Source of the DNA: an uncultured Flavobacteriales bacterium
GTDB lineage: Bacteria > Bacteroidota > Bacteroidia > Flavobacteriales_D > Crocinitomicaceae
NCBI GenBank assembly: GCA_913059205.1
Contig: CAJXRM010000029.1
Coordinates: 1-33,497 of the forward strand
Length of the DNA: 33,497 nucleotides
Direction of reading: 5' to 3'
The notes below the pieces were generated by a model. The model worked only from the letters and a program-made list of their open reading frames with translations, did not search any database and was not told where the DNA came from. Positions 1-8,372 of this stretch are shown here, piece after piece (the stretch's first letter is position 1; every line of letters starts with the position of its first letter). The position numbers were made by a program, and so were the translations under genes.

Positions 1-42
1 TTCTGCCTGTCTCGTGGGCTCGGAGATGTGTATAAGAGACAG
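1..42. other. Illumina Nextera adapter plus i7 index (sequencing artefact)
   Basis: Bases 1-8 (TTCTGCCT) are an i7 index in reverse orientation, 9-42 are the Nextera read-2 transposase adapter, and 24-42 are the Tn5 19-bp mosaic end AGATGTGTATAAGAGACAG. This is library-preparation sequence that was not trimmed before assembly. Genomic sequence begins at base 43. An open reading frame starting at 14 translates the adapter as MGSEMCIRDS and must not be annotated as a gene. Confidence 0.98.
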
Positions 43-1183
43 CGTTGGTCCTTCGCCAAATTCTTCTGGTGGATTAAATTTCGGGACTGAAGATTCTATC
101 AGTTCTTCAATCTTACGCATGCGTTGCATGTCTTTGTCGTTGACTAAAGTCACGGCCTCACCTTTGGTATTTGCTCGAGCTGTTCGCCCTACTCTATGCA
201 CGTAATCTTCAGCATCATGCGGCACATCGTAATTGATTACCATATTGATTTCCTTGATGTCAATTCCACGACTCATTACGTCTGTTGCCACTAATATCCG
301 AATGCGTTTAGAACGGAATCCTCGAAGCACTTCCTCACGCATATCTTGTTCCAAATTGGAAGAAATGCCTTTTGCAGGAAAACCAGATCTCTTCAATGAT
401 TTTACAATCTCCGAGACTTTACTTTTTGTAGAAGTAAAGACAATAATACTGTCATACTCCTTTCGTTCCTCTAGTAAATGTGCTACAATTTTCACTTTCT
501 GGTCATCGTGCGCCAAATACACTTTTTGGTCAACTCCAGCAGCTGGTTTCGATATCGATAAAGAAATAGTTTCTGGATTCTTCAATATTTTCTGTGCTAG
601 ATTTCGAATACTCGGTGCCATCGTTGCACTAAACAATAATGTTTGGTGATTTTTAGGAAGATAGGAGATAATCTTTGTTAAATCGTCTATGAAACCCATG
701 TCTAACATACGATCGGCTTCATCCAATACCAAGTGTTTTACTTTATCAAACTTCACATATCCTAGCTTCAAATGCGAAAGTAATTTTCCTGGCGTAGCGA
801 CAATAATATCGGTTCCAGAAACCAAGGCTTCCTTTTCCATTTGCCAGTCTTTTCCTCCACCGCCGCCGTACACAGCAAGTGAGCTCACCGAAACGAAGTA
901 CGAAAGTCCTTGTATTTGTTGTTCTATTTGAATGGCCAATTCACGCGTAGGAACGATAATCAGCGTATTTGTTTCTGTCTTTTCATTTCCCACCAATTTA
1001 TTTAAAATCGGTAAGACAAAAGCACCTGTTTTTCCCGTACCCGTTTGTGCACAAGCTATTAAATCTCTATTGTTTAAAATAAGTGGGATTGCTTTTTCTT
1101 GAATTGGAGTCGCATTTTCAAATCCCATGTACGAGATTGCCTCCAATAATCCTTCTTCAAGGTTCAGTTCTGTAAATTTCATC
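43..1183 (-). CDS. DEAD-box RNA helicase, RhlE-like (C terminus cut by contig end)
   Basis: ATP-dependent RNA helicase that remodels RNA duplexes or RNPs in the cytoplasm, for example in ribosome assembly or mRNA decay. My translation from the ATG at 1183 stays open for 380 residues to the adapter. All core motifs are present: Q-motif region 21-33 (Gln28), AQTGTGKT 45-52 (motif I), PTRELA 78-83, TPGK 130-133, DEAD 154-157, SAT 185-187, SRGID 304-308 and HRVGRTAR 329-336. Both RecA-like lobes are complete; what is missing is the variable, usually basic C-terminal tail. Motif Ib has Lys where TPGR is usual. It lies 52 bases downstream of the pseudouridine synthase on the same strand, fitting a shared RNA-metabolism transcript. 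RhlE subgroup assignment is tentative; DEAD-box identity is certain. Confidence 0.93.
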
Positions 1184-1235
1184 GACGTTGAAGTTAGTGA
1201 ATAAAAAAGGAATAGCGATCAAGATTGCTAAAATC

Positions 1236-1976
1236 TTAAAAATCTGCATCGTTGGTTTTAAGAGAATCTGAGACCAATTGGTTCAACTCATCCATCTCCT
1301 CATCCGAGATATAGCGCCATTCTCCAACTGGTACGTCTAACTTAATATTCATAATTCGAACCCGTTTAAGGGCAGTTACTTCGTATCCGCAGAATTCGCA
1401 CATTCTTCTAATTTGGCGATTTAAACCTTGCGTTAAAACAATTCTAAATTGGAATTTGCCGGTTTGTTCGACCTCGCATTTTTTTGTTACCGTTTCCAAA
1501 ATTGGAATTCCACCGGACATTTTTTGGATAAAGCTTTTCGTTACGGGTCGATTCACTGACACGATGTATTCTTTCTCGTGATTGTTTCTAGCGCGCAAAA
1601 TCTTGTTGACGATGTCTCCATCATCTGTTAAGAAAATCAGTCCTTCACTTGGTTTATCCAATCGACCAATAGGAAAAATACGTTCTGGGTAATTGATAAA
1701 ATCAATGATGTTGTTCTTTTCACGACGGTTATCGGTTGTACACACGATTCCAACCGGTTTGTTGAATGCAATGTAAATGCGTTTTTTAGTTTTCTCTACC
1801 ACAGATTTTCCGTCCACGCATACATCATCGTTTGGCGCCACTTTCGTTCCCATTTCAGGAACTTTCCCGTTGATTGTCACTCTTCCCTCCTCGATCAATT
1901 TATCGGCAGCGCGCCGGGAACAATACCCAACTTCACTTAAATACTTATTGATTCGCGTTAATTCCTGTTCACTCAT
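1236..1976 (-). CDS. rluF: 23S rRNA pseudouridine synthase, RluF-like
   Basis: Isomerises a uridine to pseudouridine in 23S rRNA; E. coli RluF acts on U2604. I start at the ATG at 1976, giving 246 residues. An in-frame TTG at 1997 would add seven residues but is a poorer start. An N-terminal S4 RNA-binding domain (about residues 7-60, with SEVGYCSRRAADKLIEEGRV) precedes the RsuA-type catalytic domain. The catalytic motif GRLDK carries the nucleophile Asp107, and GLNRQIRRMCE at about 184-194 is the second conserved block. The run from the catalytic loop through ILRARNNHEKEY closely resembles RluF rather than RluB or RsuA. It follows the symporter gene on the same strand, 33 bases from its stop. 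RluF against another RsuA-family member is likely but not proven. Confidence 0.87.
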   Translation of the reverse strand: MSEQELTRINKYLSEVGYCSRRAADKLIEEGRVTINGKVPEMGTKVAPNDDVCVDGKSVVEKTKKRIYIAFNKPVGIVCTTDNRREKNNIIDFINYPERIFPIGRLDKPSEGLIFLTDDGDIVNKILRARNNHEKEYIVSVNRPVTKSFIQKMSGGIPILETVTKKCEVEQTGKFQFRIVLTQGLNRQIRRMCEFCGYEVTALKRVRIMNIKLDVPVGEWRYISDEEMDELNQLVSDSLKTNDADF

Positions 1977-2009
1977 GTTTTCCTTTGATCTCTGCAAAAC
2001 TAAGAAAAA

Positions 2010-3416
2010 TCAATCCATCATTTTCTCAGATTTCGCTATAATGGCAGAAACCGTTGCGTCACTAGTTACGTTGACCACTGTTCGGCACATGTCTAGAATT
2101 CTATCCATCGGAAGAACGATTGCCACCCACATTGGATTTAAACCAACAGATTCTAGTACCACCATCAACATAATTAATCCAGCTCCAGGAACCGCTGCAG
2201 CTCCAATAGAAGCCAACGTTGCAGTAACGACAATTCCAAGTTGCTGTGTAATCGAAAGATCGACATCGAAGAATTGTGCTAAAAAGATAACAGCAACTGC
2301 TTGATAAAGCGATGTTCCATCCATATTAACTGTTGCACCAATTGGTAAGACAAAATCAGTTGATTCTTCAGGAACTCCCAAATTTTCATTCACACATTCA
2401 ATTGTAACTGGTAGTGTAGCCGCGCTTGAACTTGTTGAGAACGCTAAAAACTGAGCGGGACTCATTCCTTGGAAGAATTTTCGATAGCCGATTTTCACAC
2501 CGAACAAACGCATGAATAATGGGTAGAACAAAAACAACATCATTGTCAATCCTAGCAAAACAACTAACGAATAGCCCAATAATTTCACAAAGATTCCGAG
2601 CAATTCATCCAAGCTATCGGCAGATTTCGCTAAAACTCCCGCCATTAAACAGAAGACAAAGAAAGGCGCAGCTTTCATAATGATGTGCACCATTTTCACA
2701 AACACTTCATTCATTCCTTCAAAGAAATCGCTTACTGTTTTCGTTTTTTCCTTTGGCAGAAAAGCCAGTGATATTCCGAACAACAATGCAAAGAAAATGA
2801 CTTGTAACATGAAGCGTCCGTCACTCATGGAGATGATTAAGTTTTCCGGCACCATATCCACCAATGGCTGCAAGGGTCCATCGCCAGTTTTGGCGGCTTC
2901 CGCTTTTTGTCGCTTTGACTCGGCAGTTTTGTATTCTTTTGATTCTTTCGAAGCACTTAATTCTTTATTCGCGTTCGCTATTTGAGCTGGTGTTGCCGTT
3001 GCTAATTCGTGCCGACCATCTTTTACCTTTACACCACTTTCCTCGGCCCACAATTCATATTGTAATCTGTTTTTTAATCGCGTTTCTTCGTTGCTTTGTG
3101 TTCCAGGTGAGAAAATATTCACAAGTATTAATCCCATTGAAATGGAAAAAACGGTTGTTACGAGGTAAAGTCCGAGTGTCTTCCCACCTATTCTCCCCAA
3201 TTTAGTTGGATCTCCCATTCCCGCTACTCCTGTTATTATAGAAAATAAGACCAACGGAACCGCAATGAATTTTAGGCAGTTGATAAAAATCGTTCCAAAC
3301 GGATCTATCCAATCTCCAGTAAACTCATTCCAACCAAATTTACCTGATATTAATGCCCAGATAACTCCAAGAGCCATAGCTATTAATATTTTCCAATGCA
3401 ACGCTAAATTTCTCAT
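2010..3416 (-). CDS. Dicarboxylate/acidic amino acid:cation symporter (DAACS family)
   Basis: Inner-membrane secondary transporter of the GltP/GltPh/EAAT family, importing glutamate, aspartate or C4-dicarboxylates with Na+ or H+. The 468 residues hold the family signatures: the HP1 serine motif SSSAATLP 329-336, NMDGT 364-368 in TM7, and in TM8 LDMCRTVVNVT, where Asp442, Arg445, Thr446 and Asn449 match GltPh D394, R397, T398 and N401. The arginine contacts the side-chain carboxylate in GltPh, so an acidic substrate is favoured over a neutral one. Between TM3 and TM4 sits an extra segment of about 75 residues (106-182), charged, Lys/Ala/Glu-rich and probably helical or disordered. It makes the protein longer than the usual 400-440. 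The exact substrate and coupling ion cannot be read from sequence. Confidence 0.92.
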   Translation of the reverse strand: MRNLALHWKILIAMALGVIWALISGKFGWNEFTGDWIDPFGTIFINCLKFIAVPLVLFSIITGVAGMGDPTKLGRIGGKTLGLYLVTTVFSISMGLILVNIFSPGTQSNEETRLKNRLQYELWAEESGVKVKDGRHELATATPAQIANANKELSASKESKEYKTAESKRQKAEAAKTGDGPLQPLVDMVPENLIISMSDGRFMLQVIFFALLFGISLAFLPKEKTKTVSDFFEGMNEVFVKMVHIIMKAAPFFVFCLMAGVLAKSADSLDELLGIFVKLLGYSLVVLLGLTMMLFLFYPLFMRLFGVKIGYRKFFQGMSPAQFLAFSTSSSAATLPVTIECVNENLGVPEESTDFVLPIGATVNMDGTSLYQAVAVIFLAQFFDVDLSITQQLGIVVTATLASIGAAAVPGAGLIMLMVVLESVGLNPMWVAIVLPMDRILDMCRTVVNVTSDATVSAIIAKSEKMMD

Positions 3417-3476
3417 GGGGTGAATATAAGAAATAGAATTTAATCTGATGAGGTTTGAGCCTTAGTCAAAGCGGAA

Positions 3477-3680
3477 AATCACAAAGGCAGGAAGTTACAA
3501 GGGAAAGTAGTAAATGCGTTGCTGAAAAGGAATAATCACAAAGAATCAAAGAGAACCAAGAAAAGCAGCAGTATAAATTGCTTTAAAATAATTACTCGTA
3601 GTTCGACTAAAACTTTTGTGTTCTTTGATTCTTTGTGGTGAAATTCCCTTCAAATTGAACAGCGACGAATATTCTTTGTG
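3477..3680. repeat. Inverted intergenic repeat, CACAAAGAATCAAAGA family
   Basis: CACAAAGAATCAAAGA at 3537-3552 is matched perfectly by its reverse complement at 3622-3637, with 69 bases between. Each side carries a second, shorter copy: AATCACAAAG occurs at 3477-3486 and 3534-3543, and ATTCTTTGTG at 3628-3637 and 3671-3680. The result is a nested, roughly symmetric structure with two inverted copies per side. Similar 'TTTGTG…TTCTTTGTGG' intergenic sequences are familiar from Bacteroidota genomes from memory. Whether it acts as RNA hairpin, DNA site or degenerate mobile repeat is unknown. Confidence 0.7.
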
Positions 3681-3781
3681 TACTTTACGGTTAAAGAAAA
3701 CCATCAACACTTTTTTCATATCAACTACACTAACACCATTTTGTTAAGAACAATTTTTAAGCACTAATTCATTAATTTAAT

Positions 3782-3789
3782 TATATTTG
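3782..3789 (+). promoter_or_regulatory. Candidate rho promoter, -7 box TATATTTG
   Basis: TATATTTG fits the Bacteroidota -7 consensus TAnnTTTG exactly and lies 100 bases before the rho ATG, in very AT-rich DNA. I see no convincing -33 TTG/TTTG at the usual spacing, so the call rests on the -7 box and position. Confidence 0.42.
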
Positions 3790-3889
3790 TATCATTGCAC
3801 AGTCAAAATTCTATTTTTGGCGGCTTAAACGCAATTATTCCAAAAGAAAATTACAACACCCAAATTAATATCGATTTACACCTTTATCT

Positions 3890-5548
3890 ATGGATAAAAA
3901 CGATTTAGAAAGCAAGAAGCTTCCTGAGCTAAGAGATTTAGCAAAAATGTTAGGTATAGAAGGTACTGAAACTTTTAAGAAACCAGAACTTATAGAAGCA
4001 ATTGCTGGCGGTTCAAACTCGAAAGAAAGTGACGATTCACCTAAACGAAAGAGAACACGCAAGAAGGTTATGACAGATACTGTTGATAGCGTACAAGAAG
4101 AAGCCAAACCTCAAACAAGTTTATTTGACGATGCCGCTGAAAAAACTGTTGCTGCTAAAACGCCAGTTCAGCGAAAAAAGCCAGCTCAAGATAAACCTGC
4201 TGGAAAGAATTTACAAGAATTAGCTAAAAATTCGGACGCCCCGAAAGAAGAGAAATCGGAAACAGAAGGCGACCAAAAAACAGCGAGAAAAGTTCCAGTT
4301 CACAATCACGCAAAAAATACTGCCAATAATCAAAAGGCAAATCAGAACAACCCGAACCAACGTCACAAAAACCAACAAAACCAGCAAAACGACTCTAAAC
4401 CTACGAAAGAGGAAGAAGAAATGTACAACCTTGTTGGAATTGTTTCTGCTGAAGGAGTATTGGAAGTGATGCAAGATGGATACGGATTCTTGAGATCTTC
4501 GGATTACAACTACTTGTCTTCTCCTGATGATGTGTATGTATCACAAAGTCAAGTTAAATTGTTTGGTTTGAAATCTGGTGACACAGTTGTTGGAACAATT
4601 CGTCCACCACGTGAAGGTGAAAAGTATTTTCCTTTGGTGAAAGTTGAATCAATTAATGGACGTCACCCTTCTTACATTCGTGATAGAGTGCCTTTTCAAT
4701 ATTTAACGCCTCTATTCCCAAGTGAAAAGTTTAAATTAACAGGACATTCACAAGAAACTTTGTCTACGCGTGTAATGGATTTGTTTGCACCGATTGGAAA
4801 AGGACAACGTGGAATGATCGTTGCACAGCCAAAAACGGGTAAAACGATGCTATTAAAGGATGTGGCGAATGCAATTGCAGCCAATCATCCTGAAACATAT
4901 TTAATTGTATTGCTTATTGACGAACGTCCTGAGGAGGTTACGGATATGGCGCGTTCTGTAAATGCAGAAGTTATTGCTTCTACATTTGATGAACCAGCTG
5001 ACCGTCACGTAAAAGTAGCAAATATGGTATTGGAAAAAGCAAAACGAATGGTTGAATGTGGACACGATGTGTGTATCCTATTGGATTCGATTACACGTTT
5101 GGCTAGAGCGTACAATACGGTTTCTCCTGCATCTGGAAAAGTACTTTCTGGTGGTGTTGATGCAAATGCATTGCACAAACCAAAGCGTTTCTTCGGATCT
5201 GCTCGTAAAATTGAAAATGGAGGTTCGCTTTCTATCATTGCTACGGCATTGACAGAGACAGGTTCTAAGATGGATGAGGTAATCTTTGAGGAATTTAAAG
5301 GTACAGGTAACATGGAGTTACAATTGGACCGTAAAATTTCAAACCGTCGTATTTACCCGGCGATTGACATTACATCTTCAGGTACACGACGAGAAGATTT
5401 ACTCGTTGATAAAGATATTCTGCAACGTATTTGGTTGATGCGTAAGTTCATCGCTGACATGAATCCAGTTGAAGCAATGGAATTTATGAAATCCCGAATG
5501 GAAAGCACACTATCCAACGAGGAGTTCTTAGTTACAATGAATAGCTAA
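3890..5548 (+). CDS. rho: Transcription termination factor Rho with long disordered insertion
   Basis: Hexameric ATP-driven RNA translocase that ends transcription. The 552 residues exceed the roughly 420 of E. coli Rho because of one insertion. Order: Rho_N helical domain 1-40; a low-complexity Lys/Gln/Asn-rich stretch 41-177, including an Asn/Gln-rich part at 141-167; the cold-shock-like RNA-binding domain 178-252; then the RecA-type ATPase. Walker A is PKTGKT 314-319, Walker B ends in LLDS 397-400, and the secondary RNA-binding Q-loop is [10 protein letters not shown] 413-422. All catalytic elements look intact. Rho of Bacteroides thetaiotaomicron carries a comparable disordered region linked to condensate formation; the same role here is inference. 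A strong intrinsic terminator follows directly, and a TAnnTTTG box lies about 100 bases upstream. Confidence 0.98.
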   Translation: MDKNDLESKKLPELRDLAKMLGIEGTETFKKPELIEAIAGGSNSKESDDSPKRKRTRKKVMTDTVDSVQEEAKPQTSLFDDAAEKTVAAKTPVQRKKPAQDKPAGKNLQELAKNSDAPKEEKSETEGDQKTARKVPVHNHAKNTANNQKANQNNPNQRHKNQQNQQNDSKPTKEEEEMYNLVGIVSAEGVLEVMQDGYGFLRSSDYNYLSSPDDVYVSQSQVKLFGLKSGDTVVGTIRPPREGEKYFPLVKVESINGRHPSYIRDRVPFQYLTPLFPSEKFKLTGHSQETLSTRVMDLFAPIGKGQRGMIVAQPKTGKTMLLKDVANAIAANHPETYLIVLLIDERPEEVTDMARSVNAEVIASTFDEPADRHVKVANMVLEKAKRMVECGHDVCILLDSITRLARAYNTVSPASGKVLSGGVDANALHKPKRFFGSARKIENGGSLSIIATALTETGSKMDEVIFEEFKGTGNMELQLDRKISNRRIYPAIDITSSGTRREDLLVDKDILQRIWLMRKFIADMNPVEAMEFMKSRMESTLSNEEFLVTMNS

Positions 5549-5555
5549 AATCTTT

Positions 5556-5590
5556 AAAGGGAAGAATTTAGTTCTTCCCTTTTCTTTTTT
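5556..5590 (+). terminator. Intrinsic terminator after rho
   Basis: Perfect 11-bp stem AAAGGGAAGAA (5556-5566) / TTCTTCCCTTT (5572-5582), loop TTTAG, followed by CTTTTTT. It begins eight bases after the rho stop codon and insulates the DUF4199 gene. Confidence 0.9.
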
Positions 5591-5600
5591 AAACAATAGT

Positions 5601-6152
5601 ATGAGAATTACATTAAAGACAGGATTGATATTTGCCGGAATCTTCATGATTATTCGCTTGGCATTTTATTTTACAGGGATTTTAGGACAAAACATTTTGC
5701 CAAGTGTGATGATTAACATCTTGTGCATTCTTTTGGCCATTGCAGTTGGATTATACAAACAAAAACGTAGTGAAACAGAAGCTGGAAGTATGCTGCAAGA
5801 CATCAAGAATGGAATGACAGCGGGAGTTCCTTACGCCATTTTAGTTGCAGTTTTCTTGTATTTCTTTTACGAAAAAATTGATCCAGCCTACAACCAACAT
5901 CAAATAGCAGAGGCGGAAGCGTTAATCGCAAAGAACTTAGACGATCCTAAATCGTTTGCTGAAATAAAAGCGTCCAATCCCGACTTCGAAGTCATGACCC
6001 GAGATCAGATTTATGACTTAATGGTTCAAAGTCCACGTGCCGTATTTAAAGCTTCGACTACCATGACGATTACCATGTTGGCCTTATTGATTCTCGGAAC
6101 GATGAATAGCATTTTTGTGACGATTGTGTATAGGAAGATTGTTTTTAAGTAG
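5601..6152 (+). CDS. DUF4199-like four-helix membrane protein
   Basis: 183-residue integral membrane protein resembling the DUF4199 family, which is common in Bacteroidota and has no established function. Hydrophobic segments fall at about 7-26, 33-52, 74-91 and 153-177. A soluble, Asp/Glu-rich stretch at about 95-150 lies between TM3 and TM4. The second half of the sequence (GMTAGVPYAILVAVFLYFFYEKIDP, shown here only as its first 20 or fewer conserved positions around 72-91) is the part that most resembles the family. The ATG at 5601 lies ten bases after the terminator poly-T, so its promoter must overlap the terminator or it depends on read-through. The next reading frame begins only 18 bases after its stop. 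The family call is from recall and moderately sure. Confidence 0.65.
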   Translation: MRITLKTGLIFAGIFMIIRLAFYFTGILGQNILPSVMINILCILLAIAVGLYKQKRSETEAGSMLQDIKNGMTAGVPYAILVAVFLYFFYEKIDPAYNQHQIAEAEALIAKNLDDPKSFAEIKASNPDFEVMTRDQIYDLMVQSPRAVFKASTTMTITMLALLILGTMNSIFVTIVYRKIVFK

Positions 6153-6170
6153 TAGAACAAAACGTTACTT

Positions 6171-6719
6171 TTGATACAACTTCGATTTATTCAATTTATC
6201 TTTATTGTCGCAATTTCGCATTGTGCATCTTCGCAATCGGGTAACCCATTTGGTTCTGGAGGAAATAGCGCATCAGGCACTCTATCGGTTAGAGACAGTG
6301 TCCCAACACATATCGCAAATCGTATCAAAACTTTTTTAGCTGGTCGCGAAATCAAACCAGGATACACAATCGCATCATTCAACTACCAAAGGTATTTCGT
6401 GATGATTCCTTTGAAACATGAGGGTCACGTCAATTAAATTTGGTCAGACTTTCATTTCAATAGAGACGGCGTGTGTACTAAAATTGTCACCAAAGTCAGC
6501 AACATGAACGACGTTGATTGCACCATTTTAGGCGATAAATTGTGTGCTTCAATTTATAAACTGGACAAGGCATTTCAAAAAGAATTTAACGCTTTAAACA
6601 ACGATATCTTTTATATCAACGAATTGGACAAACAACATTTCTTTGAAGTCTTCCACCCAGACAGAAATATAGAAAAAACTGTATTTTTTGACTCGGAAGG
6701 AAATCGCGTTAATGAATAA
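6171..6719 (+). pseudogene. Secreted protein gene interrupted by an in-frame TAA
   Basis: One continuous frame of 183 codons broken only by TAA at 6435-6437. The first part (88 residues, TTG start at 6171) begins with a signal-peptide-like segment IQFIFIVAISHCASSQ and ends in LKHEGHVN. The same frame resumes immediately as IWSDFHFNRDGVCTKIVTKV and runs to NRVNE at 6716. There is no shift of frame. The second part has no good start of its own (only a GTG at 6471) and reads as the natural continuation, so I treat both as one gene. Upstream, two TAG codons at 6150-6155 bound the frame, and no ATG precedes the signal sequence. I recognise no family. Possible explanations are a recent nonsense mutation, a sequencing error, or read-through. 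Confidence 0.6.
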
Positions 6720-6866
6720 TTACTCTTTCCCGATTTAATTGTAGATTAGTTTGTAATATAATAAGGGGTAATAGGAAGGTGCATGTTATTCAATTGTTGC
6801 GCTGACACCAATCTTATTAATCATTCACTCAAGTTCAATTAAATATAATTCCTGAAATCATTACTT

Positions 6867-7667
6867 CTAAATTTCCTTCGTAAATATAATATCCACCCTC
6901 CTATTGCGAAGTTTATCATATTCCGTTACTTCAGGTGAAACTTCAGGAATTTTATTGCTATACCCCTTGAAAGACAATCTTGAAGGATCAATCCCTCTAC
7001 TTTTTAAGTATTTGTAAATCTTGTATGCGCGATTTGACGACAAGTTATAATCATCACCACAACAAACGTGACCGCGAATATGAGCTCTTACATTCTCGTT
7101 ATCGCGCATGAATTCATGGAGTTCTTTCAACTCACTTTCAAACTCTGAGTAATAGGTGTCAACATTTGCGTAAAATAAAATCGATAAGCGAATGGTGGTT
7201 GTCGTGAGTGTCGTGTCAGCCATAAACTCTTCAAAGGCATTTCCTTTTATTCTTGATTTTACCTTGGTATTCATAGCGTTTTGACTATTATTCGGAATGA
7301 TGCTGTAAATTACTTCTGCACGTCGCGCAAATTCTGCATTGTATTGCCCTTTAACATTGGAGACTTCTCCGTAAGTATTAAAACTGCTAATTTCAATGGA
7401 ATCAAATGCAGGACTAAGGTTTATTAAACGTCGATTGGAAAGTCCTTTATTGTATGATGTGGAAGCTGAAGTGTCACAATACGTATTGATGTGAACTGCC
7501 TTTATTTGTCCTTTGTTTTGAAGTACGAAGTTGTCTAACTTTTGTTGTTCGGAGGAATTCAGTCGATCAGCGTTTAATTCGTAAAACAAGAAAAGCGTAT
7601 CCAAATCTTGAGCATTGAGAAACGTAGCTCCTGAAAAGGCCATTAAAGCGAAAAGAACTGTTTTCAT
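6867..7667 (-). CDS. Secreted protein with two OmpA-like domains in tandem
   Basis: 266 residues with a signal peptide (1-19, ending LNAQ) and then two copies of an OmpA C-terminal-type fold, the peptidoglycan-binding module. Copy 1 (about 24-122) runs from LFLFYELNADRL to FARRAEVIYSI. Copy 2 (about 160-263) runs from LSILFYANVDTY to LRNRRVDIIF. Each has the LSxxR helix start (LSNRR 76-80; LSSNRA 209-214) and ends in RRxxxI. In copy 1 the residues matching the diaminopimelate-contacting Asp and Arg of OmpA appear kept (Asp65, Arg80). In copy 2 the Asp position aligns with Cys202, while Arg213 is kept. There is no beta-barrel, so the protein is probably periplasmic. It lies downstream of two outer-membrane barrel genes on the same strand, separated from them by a terminator. 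Confidence 0.78.
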   Translation of the reverse strand: MKTVLFALMAFSGATFLNAQDLDTLFLFYELNADRLNSSEQQKLDNFVLQNKGQIKAVHINTYCDTSASTSYNKGLSNRRLINLSPAFDSIEISSFNTYGEVSNVKGQYNAEFARRAEVIYSIIPNNSQNAMNTKVKSRIKGNAFEEFMADTTLTTTTIRLSILFYANVDTYYSEFESELKELHEFMRDNENVRAHIRGHVCCGDDYNLSSNRAYKIYKYLKSRGIDPSRLSFKGYSNKIPEVSPEVTEYDKLRNRRVDIIFTKEI

Positions 7668-7725
7668 AATTGTAAATACATCAATTGGATTGATTTAAAT
7701 ATACAGTATTTCTACAAACTACCTT

Positions 7726-7755
7726 AAACAAAAACGCAGGACTATTCATCCTGCG
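7726..7755 (-). terminator. Intrinsic terminator for the outer-membrane barrel genes
   Basis: Perfect 7-bp stem CGCAGGA (7735-7741) / TCCTGCG (7749-7755) with a 7-base loop. On the minus strand it is followed by TTTTTGTTT. It lies about 33 bases after the stop of the barrel gene ending at 7788, and before the OmpA-like gene. Confidence 0.78.
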
Positions 7756-7787
7756 CTTCTATTGTGATTAGTGAAAATTCCTAAATT

Positions 7788-8372
7788 TTATCTCTTCGCG
7801 TTGATATTAAAACCAATTCCTGCAGAAAGCATTATTTCGTCTGCCCTATTGTATGTTTGTGTCACACCTCGAACAGTTGTGTTCAGATAGGTGAAATTGG
7901 CAAAGAAGTTGAAATACTTCCACACGTAGTATGTTACACCAATATTAGCGCTAAACGTAGGGACAAATCGCGTCATTTGTTCATCCGCTAAAGACCTATC
8001 TTCAGTTAATTGAAGAACAGAAAACCCAGGCATAAATCCAATGTATGAATCGAAGTTTTTTACGGACTTGTGAAGCTCTACACCAAAATGTCCTCTGAAA
8101 TTATTTCTGAAATATGGAATATCTTTATTTCCCCCTGTTAAATAATGCCCTTCTCCTCTAAATGTTAAGTTTTTATGAAAACGAATTTGCCAAAATCCGG
8201 TAACATAATAATTGATTTGATTTCTATTCAACATGATTGACGGCGAAATTGTCGCTGTTGACGTAATTAATCCTGGACGAACATAGTATTTCTCTTGGAT
8301 CGGTTCCTCTTGTGCTCGTACCATCACTGATGATACTAATGCAATTAGCACGATTACTTTTGTTTTCCCCAT
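7788..8372 (-). CDS. Outer-membrane beta-barrel protein, family unknown (second of pair)
   Basis: 194 residues with a signal peptide of about 20 residues (hydrophobic VIVLIALVSSVMV, cleavage near VRAQ). The rest has the alternating aromatic/polar pattern of transmembrane beta-strands, for example around IGVTYYVWKYFNFFANFTYL, and ends in a strand-like SAGIGFNINAKR. The size suits a small barrel of about eight strands. Its ATG lies inside the end of the preceding barrel gene (19-base overlap), so the two are almost certainly co-translated. I recognise no enzyme or receptor motif. The role (structural, adhesion or small porin) is unknown. Confidence 0.62.
   Translation of the reverse strand: MGKTKVIVLIALVSSVMVRAQEEPIQEKYYVRPGLITSTATISPSIMLNRNQINYYVTGFWQIRFHKNLTFRGEGHYLTGGNKDIPYFRNNFRGHFGVELHKSVKNFDSYIGFMPGFSVLQLTEDRSLADEQMTRFVPTFSANIGVTYYVWKYFNFFANFTYLNTTVRGVTQTYNRADEIMLSAGIGFNINAKR

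Larger units (their letters stand above)
3417..3889. other. Intergenic region between symporter and rho: repeats plus rho leader
   Basis: 473 bases with no supportable gene. The two flanking genes diverge from it. It holds an inverted repeat built from the element ATTCTTTGTG/CACAAAGAAT (3477-3680) and a promoter-like box TATATTTG at 3782-3789. The last roughly 95 bases would then be the 5' leader of rho. I see no clear riboswitch or leader-peptide ORF. Autoregulation in the rho leader is known in other bacteria but is not demonstrated by anything visible here. Confidence 0.6.

Noticed and set aside
14..205. Open frame of 63 codons at the left end
   Set aside because: It starts in the Nextera adapter (MGSEMCIRDS) and then runs antisense to the helicase gene. 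It is an artefact.
233..931. Plus-strand frames of 138 and 80 codons
   Set aside because: They lie antisense to the complete DEAD-box helicase core, whose motifs are all intact on the minus strand.
1777..2304. Plus-strand frame of 175 codons crossing two genes
   Set aside because: Antisense to rluF and the symporter, which both have clear family motifs; no family resemblance of its own.
6171..6719. Two separate small genes, or a frameshift between them
   Set aside because: Both parts are in the same frame, separated only by one TAA, and the second has no convincing start codon. A broken single gene is simpler.
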